DNA from: Sulfitobacter sp. SK012
GTDB taxonomy: Bacteria > Pseudomonadota > Alphaproteobacteria > Rhodobacterales > Rhodobacteraceae
Assembly (NCBI RefSeq): GCF_003352085.1
Contig: NZ_CP025804.1
Coordinates: forward strand, 2,294,001-2,358,000
DNA length: 64,000 nucleotides
Reading direction: 5' to 3'
Part shown: one piece after another, positions 19,296 through 29,273 of the stretch
How positions within the stretch are numbered: the first letter of the stretch is position 1
How the letters are laid out: every line of letters starts with the position of its first letter
The notes under the pieces: generated by a model
What the model was told of the DNA's origin: nothing
Databases searched by the model: none
The model's input: the letters and a program-made list of their open reading frames with translations, nothing else
Program-made: the position numbers and the translations under genes

Positions 19296-20801
19296 TTAAT
19301 CCGGAACAGCCCGCGGTTTTGTTAGGAACCTGCGCAGGAACATTGGGGCTACAAACCCGGCAATGGCAGCAACCCAAAGCCCAATCGAAATTGGGGATGA
19401 AAACAGGAACGTCGCATCGCCATCTGACAACACCATCGCACGGCGCAGCGCATTTTCCATGTTACCGCCCAACAAGATGCCCAGAATGACAGGCACTGTC
19501 GGAATATCCAACTTGCGTAGAATGTAGCCCAGAACCCCAAAACCGACCATCAAGAGCAAATCAAAGTAGCTGCCTGAAAGCGAATAGATGCCCACAAAGC
19601 TGATCATGGTAACGCCCGGCAGCAGCACCCATGGCGGCACCATCAGGATCTTAACAAAGATCTTAACCATCGGCACGTTCATCAACAGCAGCACCACATT
19701 GGCAATCAGCAAGGACGCGATCAGGCCCCAGACGACTTCTGGCTGGTCTGTAAACAGCGTCGGACCCGGTGTGATATTGAGCGTCATCAGAAGCGCCAAG
19801 AGCACAGCCGTGGTTCCAGACCCCGGAACGCCAAGCGTCAGCATTGGGATCAGTGCACCACCGGCCGCGGCGTTGTTACCTGCCTCAGGCGCCGCGACAC
19901 CGCGCGGAACACCGGTGCCAAATCCACCCTTGGGACCAGCGATAGATTTCTCGGTCATATAGGCTAAGAACGACCCAAGCGAGGCCCCTGCCCCTGGCAA
20001 GATACCAGCGATGAAACCCACGCCGGACGCGCGCAGCATTGTTGGCGTGCTTTCTTTAATATCACGCCAAGGAATGGTTACTTTTTCGAGTTTTACGCCA
20101 ATGGATGACCCTTTGCCGTGGCTTTCGATAAAGAAAAACACTTCTGCAATGGCAAATAATCCAACGATCGCGACCAAGAAGTCGATGCCGTCCATAAGGT
20201 GCAGATTGCCTCCGGTCAAACGCGGCAAACCGGAGTTGTTGTCCACCCCGATCATAGCAATCCCAAGGCCGATACACGAGGCAATGGCTGATTTTGCTTG
20301 GTTGTTCGAGGCCATACCGCCCAGCGTACAAAACGCCAAAAGATAGAGCGCGAAATATTCTGCGGGACCAAACAAGAATGCGACCCGTGCCAGCAACGGA
20401 GCCAGCAGCATCAACCCGATGGTCGCCAGAAATGCCCCGACAAAAGAAGCAACGCCCGACAGCACAAGCGCGTCGCCAGCACGGCCTGCTTTGGCCATCG
20501 GGTAGCCGTCTAGCGTGGTCATAAGCGCAGGTTCATCGCCCGGAATGTTTAACAAGATTGAGCTGATGCGCCCGCCATACATCGCGCCGTAATAAACCGA
20601 CGTCATCAAGACCAATGCCGAAGTCGCATCAAGGCCCAAGGTAAAGGCCAGCGGAATGAGAATGGCCACACCGTTGCTTGGACCAAGGCCCGGCAGCGCA
20701 CCAATGATGGTGCCCAGAAAGCAGCCAACAACGGCCAACATCAGCGTATAGGGCGACAGCGCCACCCCAAAGCCGAGGATCAGATTGTCAATAATTTCCA
20801 C
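19296..20801 (-). CDS. tctA: Tripartite tricarboxylate transporter, large permease TctA
   Basis: 501 residues with about 11-12 membrane segments. It is the large inner-membrane subunit of a TTT system that works with a small subunit (TctB) and a periplasmic receptor (TctC), driven by an ion gradient. Family motifs are GALPGLGPSNGVAILIPL near residue 40, YGAMYGGRISSILLNIPGD near 75, and GGALIPMLTLGVPGSGTTA near 320. Start is GTG at 20801, one base after tctB. Substrate is unknown; citrate, other carboxylates and aromatic acids are all known for the family. Confidence 0.94.
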   Translation of the reverse strand: MEIIDNLILGFGVALSPYTLMLAVVGCFLGTIIGALPGLGPSNGVAILIPLAFTLGLDATSALVLMTSVYYGAMYGGRISSILLNIPGDEPALMTTLDGYPMAKAGRAGDALVLSGVASFVGAFLATIGLMLLAPLLARVAFLFGPAEYFALYLLAFCTLGGMASNNQAKSAIASCIGLGIAMIGVDNNSGLPRLTGGNLHLMDGIDFLVAIVGLFAIAEVFFFIESHGKGSSIGVKLEKVTIPWRDIKESTPTMLRASGVGFIAGILPGAGASLGSFLAYMTEKSIAGPKGGFGTGVPRGVAAPEAGNNAAAGGALIPMLTLGVPGSGTTAVLLALLMTLNITPGPTLFTDQPEVVWGLIASLLIANVVLLLMNVPMVKIFVKILMVPPWVLLPGVTMISFVGIYSLSGSYFDLLLMVGFGVLGYILRKLDIPTVPVILGILLGGNMENALRRAMVLSDGDATFLFSSPISIGLWVAAIAGFVAPMFLRRFLTKPRAVPD

Positions 20802-20802
20802 G

Positions 20803-21240
20803 TCAGATCCACCCCTTTGGCAGTGCCACGAGGCTCAGCCCCAAAGCGAAACGGAACAGAACAAATAGCCCAACAGCAAGACCAGCGCCTGCAATGGCAC
20901 TTGGGGCTGCACGGCCAGAAATCTGGTAGCTCAGGATGCCCGCGGCGATGGCTGTGGGGATCACAAAACCGAGCGGTTTTAATGCATAAGCGTATGCGAC
21001 GAGCACAACGACAGCGACCAAGAGCGCAGCCCAAGTGCGAACCTGCGGCCAAGCCGGATCGGGGTCAGGCTTGATGATCAGCACGATGGCTGACAGCGCT
21101 GCGACCACACCAATCAGGATGGGGAATGATTTTGAGCCGACTGGATCGGCTAGAAAACTTGTCTGGATTTGCGTGGCGCTCGCAATATAGGCGAGCGCCA
21201 CAAACAGAGTTACCAGACCGAATATACGGTCTGATGCCAT
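20803..21240 (-). CDS. tctB: Tripartite tricarboxylate transporter, small permease TctB
   Basis: 145 residues with four membrane segments, in the expected place between the receptor and the large permease genes. ATG at 21240 overlaps the tctC stop by one base (TAATG). TctB sequences are poorly conserved, so the call rests on size, hydropathy and context as well as on patterns such as FLADPVGSKSFP near the N-terminus. Confidence 0.9.
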   Translation of the reverse strand: MASDRIFGLVTLFVALAYIASATQIQTSFLADPVGSKSFPILIGVVAALSAIVLIIKPDPDPAWPQVRTWAALLVAVVVLVAYAYALKPLGFVIPTAIAAGILSYQISGRAAPSAIAGAGLAVGLFVLFRFALGLSLVALPKGWI

Positions 21241-22205
21241 TACTGGATAACCCCGATGTCCTTGGACAGTGTGTTGATTTCAATCACAAGGTTATCAACG
21301 TAACCTTGGAAATCATCACCAACTTTGGTGAATGGCGCTAGACCGTTGGCGGCCATTGCCTCTTTCCACTCGGCGCTGTCAGCAACCTGCTGCAACATGC
21401 CTGCCCATTCGGCGAAGCGCTCGTCCGAGATACCTTTTGGTACATAAAGACCACGCCAGTTCACCGCAACCACGTCAAAGCCTTGCTCTTTCGCGGTTGG
21501 AATGTCCTCAAAGCCTGGTACGCGCTCTTCGGTGAGCACCGCAATCACGCGGATATCGCCGTTTTTAAGAAAACCAACAACTTCGGACATGTCGCCCGTC
21601 ATCGCTTGGGTAAAACCACCAACTGTCTGAGTGATCGCATCTGCACCACCGTCAACACCTATGTATTTAACTTTGCGAATGTCGGTAAAGCCTGCGCGCT
21701 GCAGGATCATCAGAGGCTTAAGGTGGTCAAACCCGCCAACGGCAGAACCGCCCGCAAATGCAACTGAACCGGGATCGGCCTTTACGGCGTCAACCAGATC
21801 ACCCAGCGACTGAAACGGTGAATCCGCAGCGACTGCGATAATGCCTGGGTCGGCACCGATAGCACCCACGAAGCGCACTTGATCGGCGGTCGCACCTGCA
21901 TAGGCGTTTTGGGCCAGACGTGTGGATGTGGCCGAGGAAGCAGCAATCATCACATCGGCGTCGTCATTGCGCTCGTTTACGATATGGCTGAACGCCAAGC
22001 CGCCGCCGGCACCCGCCATGTTTGTAACCTGAACCGGCTTATCAACCGCGCCAATGTCAAACATGATCTTGCCGATTTGACGGCATGTGAAATCCCAACC
22101 GCCGCCGGGGTTTGCTGGTGCAATGCACTCTGCCGCTGACACGGTGCCCGCACCGAATGTCAGGAACGCGCCTGTTGCTAGCGCTGTTAAAAAGCGTGAA
22201 TTCAT
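21240..22205 (-). CDS. tctC: Tripartite tricarboxylate transporter, receptor TctC
   Basis: About 321 residues with a signal peptide (FLTALATGAFLTFGAGTVSA), so periplasmic. The receptor fold of the Bug/TctC family is seen in CIAPANPGGGWDFTCRQIGK and VTNMAGAGGGLAFSHIV near the N-terminus, and NWRGLYVPKGISDE near residue 245. Start at 22205 (MNSRFL) is preferred, with GGGAGAGA upstream; a start at 22253 would precede the signal peptide with a polar tail. No regulator is adjacent. Confidence 0.94.
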   Translation of the reverse strand: MNSRFLTALATGAFLTFGAGTVSAAECIAPANPGGGWDFTCRQIGKIMFDIGAVDKPVQVTNMAGAGGGLAFSHIVNERNDDADVMIAASSATSTRLAQNAYAGATADQVRFVGAIGADPGIIAVAADSPFQSLGDLVDAVKADPGSVAFAGGSAVGGFDHLKPLMILQRAGFTDIRKVKYIGVDGGADAITQTVGGFTQAMTGDMSEVVGFLKNGDIRVIAVLTEERVPGFEDIPTAKEQGFDVVAVNWRGLYVPKGISDERFAEWAGMLQQVADSAEWKEAMAANGLAPFTKVGDDFQGYVDNLVIEINTLSKDIGVIQ

Positions 22206-22765
22206 TTCTCTCTCCCTAGTAATTTGGGGCAGTTCTCCTGCCGCTGCACTCATTGCTAAGCGACAAGAACAAAGGTGTCACGTCCAAAAACCTAAGTGGT
22301 GGATGCGAAAGCGTATGGAAAACTAGCCCCTTAACCATGATCAGAACGGCTTTGACCTACTCAACAGATTGATGAAATTTACGACTTAAGACTTAAGACA
22401 ACGCTGCTGAGGCAGGCCATTGATCGCGCAGCGGTCGTGAATGGCAATTACGAGTGGGGCGTCAAAGCATATGATCTGGTGCCAGGGCCCCTGCCCGATG
22501 GGTCGATTGCACCTGCAATTTTAATAAAATTTTTTGCGCCCGCAATGCCCGTTATGACAGCTTGATCGCAACATCCGCGCCATGTGAAGGACAGGTAAAA
22601 AAGTTTTGGCAAGCGCCCCCGTCAAAAACACTAATATTATGATCGCGCTTGCAAAAGCCTCCAAGTTGCCAATTGATGACAATATCTTGGTTGCAGATAG
22701 TAATATTATAAAGTATTGTTAAACAACGGCTTGGAGGATTTTATTAATTAATTAGGGGTATTAAG
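22206..22765. other. AT-rich intergenic gap with possible gene remnant
   Basis: About 560 bases between tctC and phoB. It is visibly more AT-rich than its surroundings, mainly after 22500, with several TAATATTAT-like stretches near 22632 and 22700. A frame open from 22356 to 22565 on the plus strand (about 69 codons, no good start) reads sensibly (RQAIDRAAVVNGNYEWGVKA) and then stops, so it may be the leftover of a decayed gene. I do not recognise it. No tRNA or clear repeat is seen. Confidence 0.45.
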
Positions 22766-23455
22766 TTACCCCAAGGCATAGCCAGTCCCTCGGACAGTAC
22801 GGATCGGGTCATCACCACCCTGCGCGGTTAGAACTTTACGCAGCCGAGCGATATGCACGTCTACTGTCCGAGTATCTACATATATATCACGGCCCCAGAC
22901 ATGATCCAGAAGTTGGTCGCGGCTGAACACACGGCCCGGTTTTTCCAGCAATGTGACCAGCAGACGGTATTCGGTTGGTCCCAGTTTCAATTCCGCCCCT
23001 GCCCGCGTCACCCGGTGGCTCTGAGCATCAAGGGAAATATCGCCAAATTTCAATACCTCGCCAGATGCACTGGGATGCGCCCGGCGCAATTGTGTGCGCA
23101 CGCGCGCCATCAATTCGCGCAGATTGTAAGGCTTGATCACATAATCATCGGCACCTGTATCAAGACCGCGCACCGCATCGACCTCTTCTGAGCGCGCTGA
23201 CAGCATAATCACCGGAATGCCCCGTGTTTCACTCCGGGATTTGACTTGACGGCACACCTCAATGCCGCTCATCAACGGCATCATCCAATCCAGAATGATC
23301 AAATCGGGCGGTGCCTCTGCAATCATGAGCATCGCCTCTTCGCCGTTCTCGGCACGGCGCACAGCATAGCCTTCCGCTTCTAGATTATAGGCTAGTACTT
23401 CGCGCTGTGCAGGTTCATCTTCGACCAGCAGCACCTGCAATTGTGTGACGGGCAT
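22766..23455 (-). CDS. phoB: Phosphate regulon response regulator PhoB
   Basis: 229 residues. The receiver domain has acidic residues at VEDEP (11-15), the phospho-acceptor Asp56 in LIILDWMMP, and Lys in YVIKPYN. The C-terminal winged helix (PhoB/OmpR) includes LGPTEYRLLVTLLEKPGRVFSR and DVHIARLRKVL. As PhoB it would bind Pho boxes such as 29033-29061. It is the last gene of pstSCAB-phoU-phoB and lies five bases after phoU. Confidence 0.94.
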   Translation of the reverse strand: MPVTQLQVLLVEDEPAQREVLAYNLEAEGYAVRRAENGEEAMLMIAEAPPDLIILDWMMPLMSGIEVCRQVKSRSETRGIPVIMLSARSEEVDAVRGLDTGADDYVIKPYNLRELMARVRTQLRRAHPSASGEVLKFGDISLDAQSHRVTRAGAELKLGPTEYRLLVTLLEKPGRVFSRDQLLDHVWGRDIYVDTRTVDVHIARLRKVLTAQGGDDPIRTVRGTGYALG

Positions 23456-23460
23456 GTGAC

Positions 23461-24168
23461 TTACCCTTCTTTCGCAACCGACGTGGTGTCTGCTTTGGCG
23501 CGCGCTTCGTCAGGAAGGTCCCCAGTGACCAAATAGACGACCTGCTCGGCGATGGCAGTTACGTGATCACCCATCCGTTCAACGTTCTTGGCAATGAAAT
23601 GCATGTGAATACAGGCCGTAATATTGCGAGGGTCTTCCATCATAAAGGTCAGGAATTCGCGGAACAGCGCGTTGTACATTTGGTCAACGTCTTCGTCGCG
23701 GGCAATCACGTCCATGGCCAATTCCGTATCACGCTGAATGTAGCAATCAAGCGCGTCTTTGAGCATCCCTTCAACCGTGCGTGCCATGCGCCGGATCGCA
23801 CCTGCCCCATCATTAACGGGTAGCATGGTGGCTAAAACCCCCGTGCGCTTGGCCATGTTTTTGGAATAATCGCCAATGCGCTCAAGATTTGCACTGATCT
23901 TGATGACGCTCAGGATCAAGCGCAGATCCTTGGCTGTTGGTGCGCGCAATGCAATGATGCGGGCTGCTTGTTCGTTGATCTGCTCTTCAAGCGCGTCGAT
24001 GGCCTTGTCGGCGGCGCGGACCTCTTGGGCCAGTACTTTATCGCGTGTCTCAAGGCTAAGCGCGCCCTGGCGGATCGCGTTTTCAACGAGGCCGCCCATT
24101 TTCATGATCTGGGCTTCTACCCCCTCAAGATCACGGTCAAAGGCCGAAGCAATATGTTGATTTTCCAT
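23461..24168 (-). CDS. phoU: Phosphate signalling protein PhoU
   Basis: 235 residues, all helical, made of two three-helix repeats typical of PhoU. Metal-binding repeats appear as ANLERIGDYSKNMAKR (about 100-115) and KNVERMGDHVTAIAE (about 200-214). PhoU links the Pst transporter to PhoR to repress the regulon when phosphate is ample. ATG at 24168 (MENQHIAS) is the family start; the upstream extension to 24249 is inside pstB. It is four bases from the pstB stop. Confidence 0.95.
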   Translation of the reverse strand: MENQHIASAFDRDLEGVEAQIMKMGGLVENAIRQGALSLETRDKVLAQEVRAADKAIDALEEQINEQAARIIALRAPTAKDLRLILSVIKISANLERIGDYSKNMAKRTGVLATMLPVNDGAGAIRRMARTVEGMLKDALDCYIQRDTELAMDVIARDEDVDQMYNALFREFLTFMMEDPRNITACIHMHFIAKNVERMGDHVTAIAEQVVYLVTGDLPDEARAKADTTSVAKEG

Positions 24169-24172
24169 AGTA

Positions 24173-24970
24173 TTATCCAATCCGGCCAGTGATATAGCTT
24201 TCAGTACGGGGGTCTTCTGGCGTGGTAAATATCTTATCGGTATCGCCATATTCTACCAGATTACCAAGGTGGAAAAACGCCGTTTTCTGACTAACGCGAG
24301 CAGCCTGTTGCATAGAGTGTGTAACGATCACGACCGAATAGTTCTGGCGCAGCTCATCGATCAACTCCTCGACCTGAGCCGTCGCAATGGGATCAAGGGC
24401 AGAGCATGGCTCATCCATTAGAAGCACTTCGGGCTCGGTGGCAACTGCGCGTGCAATACAAAGACGTTGCTGCTGGCCACCTGAAAGACCAGTGCCGGGC
24501 GCTTGCAAGCGGTCCTTGACCTCGTCCCAGATGGCACCGCGGCGCAAGGCACGCTCGACGATCTCATCAAGTTCGGCCTTATTGCGGGCCAATCCGTGGA
24601 TGCGAGGGCCGTATGCCACATTGTCATAGATCGACTTTGGGAACGGGTTTGGTTTTTGAAACACCATGCCAACCTTGGCGCGCAACTGTACTGGGTCGAC
24701 GGCCGGGTCGTAAATATCCTCACCGTCAATGCGGATGTCACCGGTCACACGGCAGATGTCGATGGTGTCGTTCATCCGGTTGATACAGCGCAGAAACGTT
24801 GATTTGCCACAGCCTGAGGGACCGATGAAGGCGGTGACGGTCTTGTCCTCGATATCAACGCTTACATCCTTGATGGCATGGGTATCACCGTAGTGAACCT
24901 GCACATTTCGGGCCGCGATCTTGAGGGGATTGGTCGCCACTGCATTCTCCGAAACTAGATTGTCTTTCAT
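24173..24970 (-). CDS. pstB: Phosphate ABC transporter ATP-binding protein
   Basis: 265 residues. Walker A is GPSGCGKST (50-58), the signature is LSGGQQQRL, Walker B is [12 protein letters not shown] and the switch His is in VIVTHSM. The PstB hallmark [16 protein letters not shown] is present. ATG at 24970 has GGAG about 13 bases upstream; ATG at 24979 is an alternative. It energises phosphate uptake through PstA and PstC. Confidence 0.97.
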   Translation of the reverse strand: MKDNLVSENAVATNPLKIAARNVQVHYGDTHAIKDVSVDIEDKTVTAFIGPSGCGKSTFLRCINRMNDTIDICRVTGDIRIDGEDIYDPAVDPVQLRAKVGMVFQKPNPFPKSIYDNVAYGPRIHGLARNKAELDEIVERALRRGAIWDEVKDRLQAPGTGLSGGQQQRLCIARAVATEPEVLLMDEPCSALDPIATAQVEELIDELRQNYSVVIVTHSMQQAARVSQKTAFFHLGNLVEYGDTDKIFTTPEDPRTESYITGRIG

Positions 24971-24983
24971 CGATTTCATTCTC

Positions 24984-26327
24984 CTACCAGCGCCGCTCAA
25001 AGCGGCGACGCAACATCACGGCGACCGCGTTCATCGTAATCAAGAACACCAACAAGATGATGATCCCTCCCCAGGCACGTTCATAAAACGCTGGGTCTGC
25101 GCGTTTTGCCCATTCGTAAATCTGCGCAGGCATCGCCGAATTTGGCGAAAGCAACCCTTCGGCCAGGCCGTCGGGAGGATTAGACGCAATAAAACCCACC
25201 ATACCGATCAGCAACAGCGGCGCTGTTTCCCCAAGCGCCTGTGCCAAACCAATGATCGTACCGGTCAATATACCCGGCGCCGCCAGTGGCAAAACATGAT
25301 GGAATACAGACTGCATCTTGCTGGCCCCGACGCCAAGGGCTGCATCGCGAATGGACGGCGGCACAGATTTAAGCGACGCGCGGGTTGAGATAACAATCGT
25401 CGGCAGCGTCATGAGCGTAAGCACCAAGCCACCCACCAGCGGCGCTGAGTTGGGCAGATGCATGTAGTTGATGAACACGGCTAAACCAAGGATACCAAAT
25501 ACTATCGACGGAACCGCCGCGAGGTTCGATATGTTGACTTCGATGATGTCCGTAATCCAGTTTTTTGGCGCGAATTCTTCTAGGTATATCGACGCCGCCA
25601 CCCCGATGGGCAACGCCAGCGAGAGCACCACCAGCATCATAAACAGCGATCCGATCATCGATACCCCCATGCCAGCGGCTTCGGGCCGCGCATCAGAGGC
25701 GTCCGCCCCGGTGATGAAGTTGAGGTTAAACTTTTTGCGCAAACCACCGCCTGCAATCAAATCATCAACAAGATCAAGTTTTTCGGCGTTGATGCTCTTG
25801 TCATTGGCGATGCTTTGGCGGGTCACGCGCCCCTTAAGATAGCCATCCACCCGACTGTTGGTCAGAAAGTCGAATTCGACCGTCGTGCCGATTAGTTCAG
25901 GGTTTTCCAACACAAAGTTACGCAGCTTCGCGGGGGCATCCTTAGACAAAATGGCGGCTTGCGCCTTTGGTTTAAGATCGGTGGTGATGCCAGCATCAGC
26001 CACTTTCGCCTCAAGGGCGGCGGCCAAGAGCGGCGCGTAGCCAAAGGTTGAAACCTTTTTGATCTTTTCAATGTCGCGGTCGCCAGCCTTGTCCAGTTTA
26101 TCTTCGAGCAAGACAACCGGCAGCGTCAGAAAGGTCTGTTGAAACGCGCCCGTGCCGCGCGATATGATCGTGCTTAGCAAGATCAGCAGCATCAGCATAC
26201 CGATGGCTATGGCGGTCAATCCGTAGATCTTGAACCGCGTCTCAGCCCGGTTGCGCCGCTTGGTGCGGGCATCTTGGATAAGCAGCGATCCCTTACGCGG
26301 AGCGTTGGGGTTGGGCATGTCGGTCAT
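24984..26327 (-). CDS. pstA: Phosphate ABC transporter permease PstA
   Basis: 447 residues. An N-terminal membrane segment (about 35-55) and a periplasmic region (DUF3333-like, about 56-200) precede a six-span permease domain, so it is much longer than the E. coli protein but normal for alphaproteobacteria. The domain shows [20 protein letters not shown] and the EAA loop [20 protein letters not shown]. It overlaps pstC by four bases. Confidence 0.95.
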   Translation of the reverse strand: MTDMPNPNAPRKGSLLIQDARTKRRNRAETRFKIYGLTAIAIGMLMLLILLSTIISRGTGAFQQTFLTLPVVLLEDKLDKAGDRDIEKIKKVSTFGYAPLLAAALEAKVADAGITTDLKPKAQAAILSKDAPAKLRNFVLENPELIGTTVEFDFLTNSRVDGYLKGRVTRQSIANDKSINAEKLDLVDDLIAGGGLRKKFNLNFITGADASDARPEAAGMGVSMIGSLFMMLVVLSLALPIGVAASIYLEEFAPKNWITDIIEVNISNLAAVPSIVFGILGLAVFINYMHLPNSAPLVGGLVLTLMTLPTIVISTRASLKSVPPSIRDAALGVGASKMQSVFHHVLPLAAPGILTGTIIGLAQALGETAPLLLIGMVGFIASNPPDGLAEGLLSPNSAMPAQIYEWAKRADPAFYERAWGGIIILLVFLITMNAVAVMLRRRFERRW

Positions 26328-27817
26328 TCGTACTGCTCCCGGTATTTGCGCACGATATAGAGCGCCACCACATTTAGTCCCAAGGTCAGCACAAACAACG
26401 TCAGGCCAAGGGCAAAGGCCACCAGGGTCTCGGGTGACGCAAAATCAGTATCCCCAGTTAGTTGGCTGACGATGCGGGTGGTGATGGTCGTCATCGCTTC
26501 AAGCGGATTGCCAGAGAACCGGGCGATGGCCCCTGCCCCCAACACCACAATCATCGTCTCGCCAATGGCACGGCTTGCAGCCAACAAAATCGCCCCGACT
26601 ATGCCAGGAAGCGCTGCTGGCAAAACCACGGTGCGGATCGTCTCGGACGGGGTGGCACCCAGACCGTAGGACCCATCGCGCAAAGATTGTGGGACAGCGT
26701 TGATAATGTCATCTGACAACGACGACACGAAAGGGATCAGCATGATGCCCATCACAAGGCCTGCGGTCAGCACTGACGTGGCCCCGGTCATCCATTCGAC
26801 GCCAAGGATGCCTTCATCGCCGCGGCCAAATAGCCTGACCAGCGCAGGTCCCACCGTCAGCAGGGCGAACAGGCCATAAACGATTGTGGGAATGCCAGCG
26901 AGGATTTCCAACAGCGGTTTGGCAATCGCGCGCAGTTTGGGTCCGGCATACTCGCTCAGATAAATGGCTGCGAACAGACCAACCGGTACCGCCACAAGCA
27001 ACGCAATCACCGAGATATATAGCGTCCCCCACAACAGCGGTAAGATCGACAGATCGCTGTTGCCGCGAAAATTAGGGGCCCAGCTGCCGCCAAGGAAAAA
27101 GTCCTGCCATGGGTGCTGGCTGAAAAAATTGATTGATTCAAACAGCATCGAAAACACGATGCCAACGGTCGTCAAAATTGCCAGTGACGCGGCGACAATC
27201 AACAGCGCGAGCACACCGCGTTCAACAACATTGCGGGCGCGGAACGCAGGCCCCGCGGCCCGGACAGCGACGAACATGCCAATTAGCGCTAGGGTCACAA
27301 TAATAGCCGCCCGGCTCAGGTTAAGCTGAACATTCAGGGTGCGGGATTTTTGCGCGGCGGCAAACACATCGACACTCACTTCGGATCCAAGCGCCACGCC
27401 AACGCCCGCAAGCGTGCTGCGCAGGGTTGATGGATCGCCAACAAGGGCCGCAATGTCATCGGCGCTTAGCACGCCTTGAGCCATGGCAACGTCCAAACCG
27501 TCGGCCACGCGGCGCACATCGCTTAGCATCAGGTTGGCGGTGCCTGTGTCGCCCGCCAGTTCAGCAGGCAAAAGCGGCAGGACGGCACCTTGGATGAGGA
27601 CCGGTTGGACCAGCAACCAGATCACCAGCACACCCAAGGCGGGAACGGCTGTGAACATCGCGGCGGTCATGCCGTAGTAATTGGGCAAGCTGTGCAAGCG
27701 GCGCGCATCGCCGCCCGCGCGGCTCATTGCCCGGCCCCGAGCAAGCCAATAGCCGGTCATGCTGAGCGCGAGCACAGTTGCGGCAAGTATTAGGGGGCTG
27801 CTGAGAAAGGATGCCAT
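26324..27817 (-). CDS. pstC: Phosphate ABC transporter permease PstC
   Basis: 497 residues. Two membrane segments at about 8-25 and 50-70 flank a large insertion (about 80-170) before the core permease spans, the long form usual in alphaproteobacteria. Core motifs are YLSEYAGPKLRAIAKPLLEI and the EAA loop GLGATPSETIRTVVLPAALP, followed by GIVGAILLAASRAIGETM. It pairs with PstA. A hairpin at 27867-27888 separates it from pstS. Confidence 0.95.
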   Translation of the reverse strand: MASFLSSPLILAATVLALSMTGYWLARGRAMSRAGGDARRLHSLPNYYGMTAAMFTAVPALGVLVIWLLVQPVLIQGAVLPLLPAELAGDTGTANLMLSDVRRVADGLDVAMAQGVLSADDIAALVGDPSTLRSTLAGVGVALGSEVSVDVFAAAQKSRTLNVQLNLSRAAIIVTLALIGMFVAVRAAGPAFRARNVVERGVLALLIVAASLAILTTVGIVFSMLFESINFFSQHPWQDFFLGGSWAPNFRGNSDLSILPLLWGTLYISVIALLVAVPVGLFAAIYLSEYAGPKLRAIAKPLLEILAGIPTIVYGLFALLTVGPALVRLFGRGDEGILGVEWMTGATSVLTAGLVMGIMLIPFVSSLSDDIINAVPQSLRDGSYGLGATPSETIRTVVLPAALPGIVGAILLAASRAIGETMIVVLGAGAIARFSGNPLEAMTTITTRIVSQLTGDTDFASPETLVAFALGLTLFVLTLGLNVVALYIVRKYREQYE

Positions 27818-27860
27818 GCGTCGGACTCCGCCCGGTCTTTGAAAATTATAACGTCAACAC

Positions 27861-27888
27861 AAGAAAGGAGCCGCCCTTTGGCAGCCCC
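27861..27888 (-). terminator. Attenuator hairpin between pstS and pstC
   Basis: On the minus strand GGGGCTGCC pairs with GGCGGCTCC (two G-U pairs) and is followed by TTTCTT. It sits just after the pstS stop and would favour expression of the receptor over the membrane genes. Confidence 0.6.
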
Positions 27889-27909
27889 TTGATTTTATTC
27901 GCGGATCGA

Positions 27910-28950
27910 TCAGGATCCGCCAGCGATTATGGCCTCATCGGCGACCGCTGCTTGGGTTGCAGCCAGCTCTGGATCCGACACCAGACCGTATTCAGCCAAC
28001 GGGCCGTCGGGGCCAGCGATCTCATCCAGTACGAAAAACTCAGCAAAATCTTTCAGGCCGGGGATCACGCCGATGTGGGCTTTTTTGATGTAGAAAAACA
28101 GCGGGCGTGACACTGGGTATTCGCCGCTCGAAATGCTCTCGGTGGAAGGCGTGACGCCAGACATGGTCGCGACCTGCAGCTTGTCCGTGTTGTTTTCATA
28201 AAACGCCAATCCGAACACGCCGATCCCGTTCTTGTTACTTTCAATGCGGGCCAGTGTTTCGGTGTAATCCCCGTCGATGTCCACGGATTTGCCATCAGAA
28301 CGCAGTGAAATGCAGCCCTTTTCCGCGGCTTTTTTGTCACCGGCATTGACCGCTAAAAGCATCTCCATGGCTCCGGTCTCTTCGCAACCAGCAAGGATCA
28401 CTTTATCCTCAAACACTTCGCGTGTGCCGTGCTTAGTTCCCGGAATGAACGCTTGGATCGGTTGGGCGGGGAAATCGGCATTCACCTCGTTCCACATGGT
28501 GAAGGGGTTCTCGACCAACGCGCCCTCGACAACCACCTTGTCGCTCAGTGCCAAGAACCAGTCACTGGCGGTGAATTCAAAGGAATTGCCCGCGATGTCG
28601 GAAGCAAAAACGATGCCATCATAACCGACGCGTACTTCGATGATCTCAGTTACGCCGTTGGCCGCACACACCTTCATTTCGGCGCTCTTGATCTGGCGCG
28701 ACGCATTCGCGATGTCGATGGTGTTTTCGCCCACCCCTTCGCAAAAACGCTTGAGGCCGGCAGAAGAGCCGCCCGATTCCACAACCGGTGTCGGGAAATC
28801 AAAGTTTTCGCCAAACGCTTCGGCAACAATGGACGCGTAGGGCAACACGGTCGATGAACCGGCGATCTGAACCTGATCGCGTGCCGCCGCGGCGGTTGCA
28901 GATACGGCAACGATGGCAAGCACGGATGTTGTGAGTTTTGTGGGTGACAT
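27910..28950 (-). CDS. pstS: Phosphate ABC transporter substrate-binding protein
   Basis: 346 residues with a signal peptide (about 1-23). It is the periplasmic receptor of phosphate uptake. The mature N-terminus has QIAGSSTVLPYASIVAEAFG, the phosphate-binding SST motif, then VESGGSSAGLKRFCEGVG and IANASRQIK. FIPGTKHGTREVFEDKVI is a further PstS-like segment. A strong Pho box lies about 80-110 bases upstream. First gene of pstSCAB-phoUB. Confidence 0.95.
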   Translation of the reverse strand: MSPTKLTTSVLAIVAVSATAAAARDQVQIAGSSTVLPYASIVAEAFGENFDFPTPVVESGGSSAGLKRFCEGVGENTIDIANASRQIKSAEMKVCAANGVTEIIEVRVGYDGIVFASDIAGNSFEFTASDWFLALSDKVVVEGALVENPFTMWNEVNADFPAQPIQAFIPGTKHGTREVFEDKVILAGCEETGAMEMLLAVNAGDKKAAEKGCISLRSDGKSVDIDGDYTETLARIESNKNGIGVFGLAFYENNTDKLQVATMSGVTPSTESISSGEYPVSRPLFFYIKKAHIGVIPGLKDFAEFFVLDEIAGPDGPLAEYGLVSDPELAATQAAVADEAIIAGGS

Positions 28951-29273
28951 GAGTGTCTCCTATCAGCAGTCGTTTTCCAACCACCCCCATGGTGATCGTA
29001 GTGCCCGTTTAGGGACGCTGTACGAGACTTTTGTGACACCTACATTACAGTTTTATGACAGCGCCCTGACTCGGCCCAAAATTTGCGACAAACTGCGAAT
29101 GTCATCTACGAGGGTTATGGGTTTCGCGGGTTTGTTGCCGACTAAGCTTAGATCAAAGACTGCCAAGATGTGATGCGGGTTGTACTGGGCTGACCTGATG
29201 GCGATCAAACGTGGTTGTTGCAGTCTTCGCAAAGCTGAATCGGATTTGGAAACGTCTCAAGGCACGCTGACGT
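28951..29273. other. Intergenic region with pstS promoter, no gene seen
   Basis: About 320 bases between pstS and phoR. It holds the Pho box (29033-29061). From 29062 to 29273 I see no further feature; phoR ends at the right edge without a visible terminator. Confidence 0.6.
29033..29061 (-). promoter_or_regulatory. Pho box upstream of pstS
   Basis: On the minus strand CTGTCAT, CTGTAAT and GTGTCAC follow each other at exact 11-base steps, each with a four-base AT-rich spacer. This is the direct-repeat layout bound by PhoB. Three units suggest two overlapping PhoB dimer sites. Confidence 0.85.

Noticed and set aside
19045..19377. Minus-strand open frame of 110 codons next to tctA
   Set aside because: It overlaps the end of tctA in another frame and has no start signal, no homology that I can see and biased composition.
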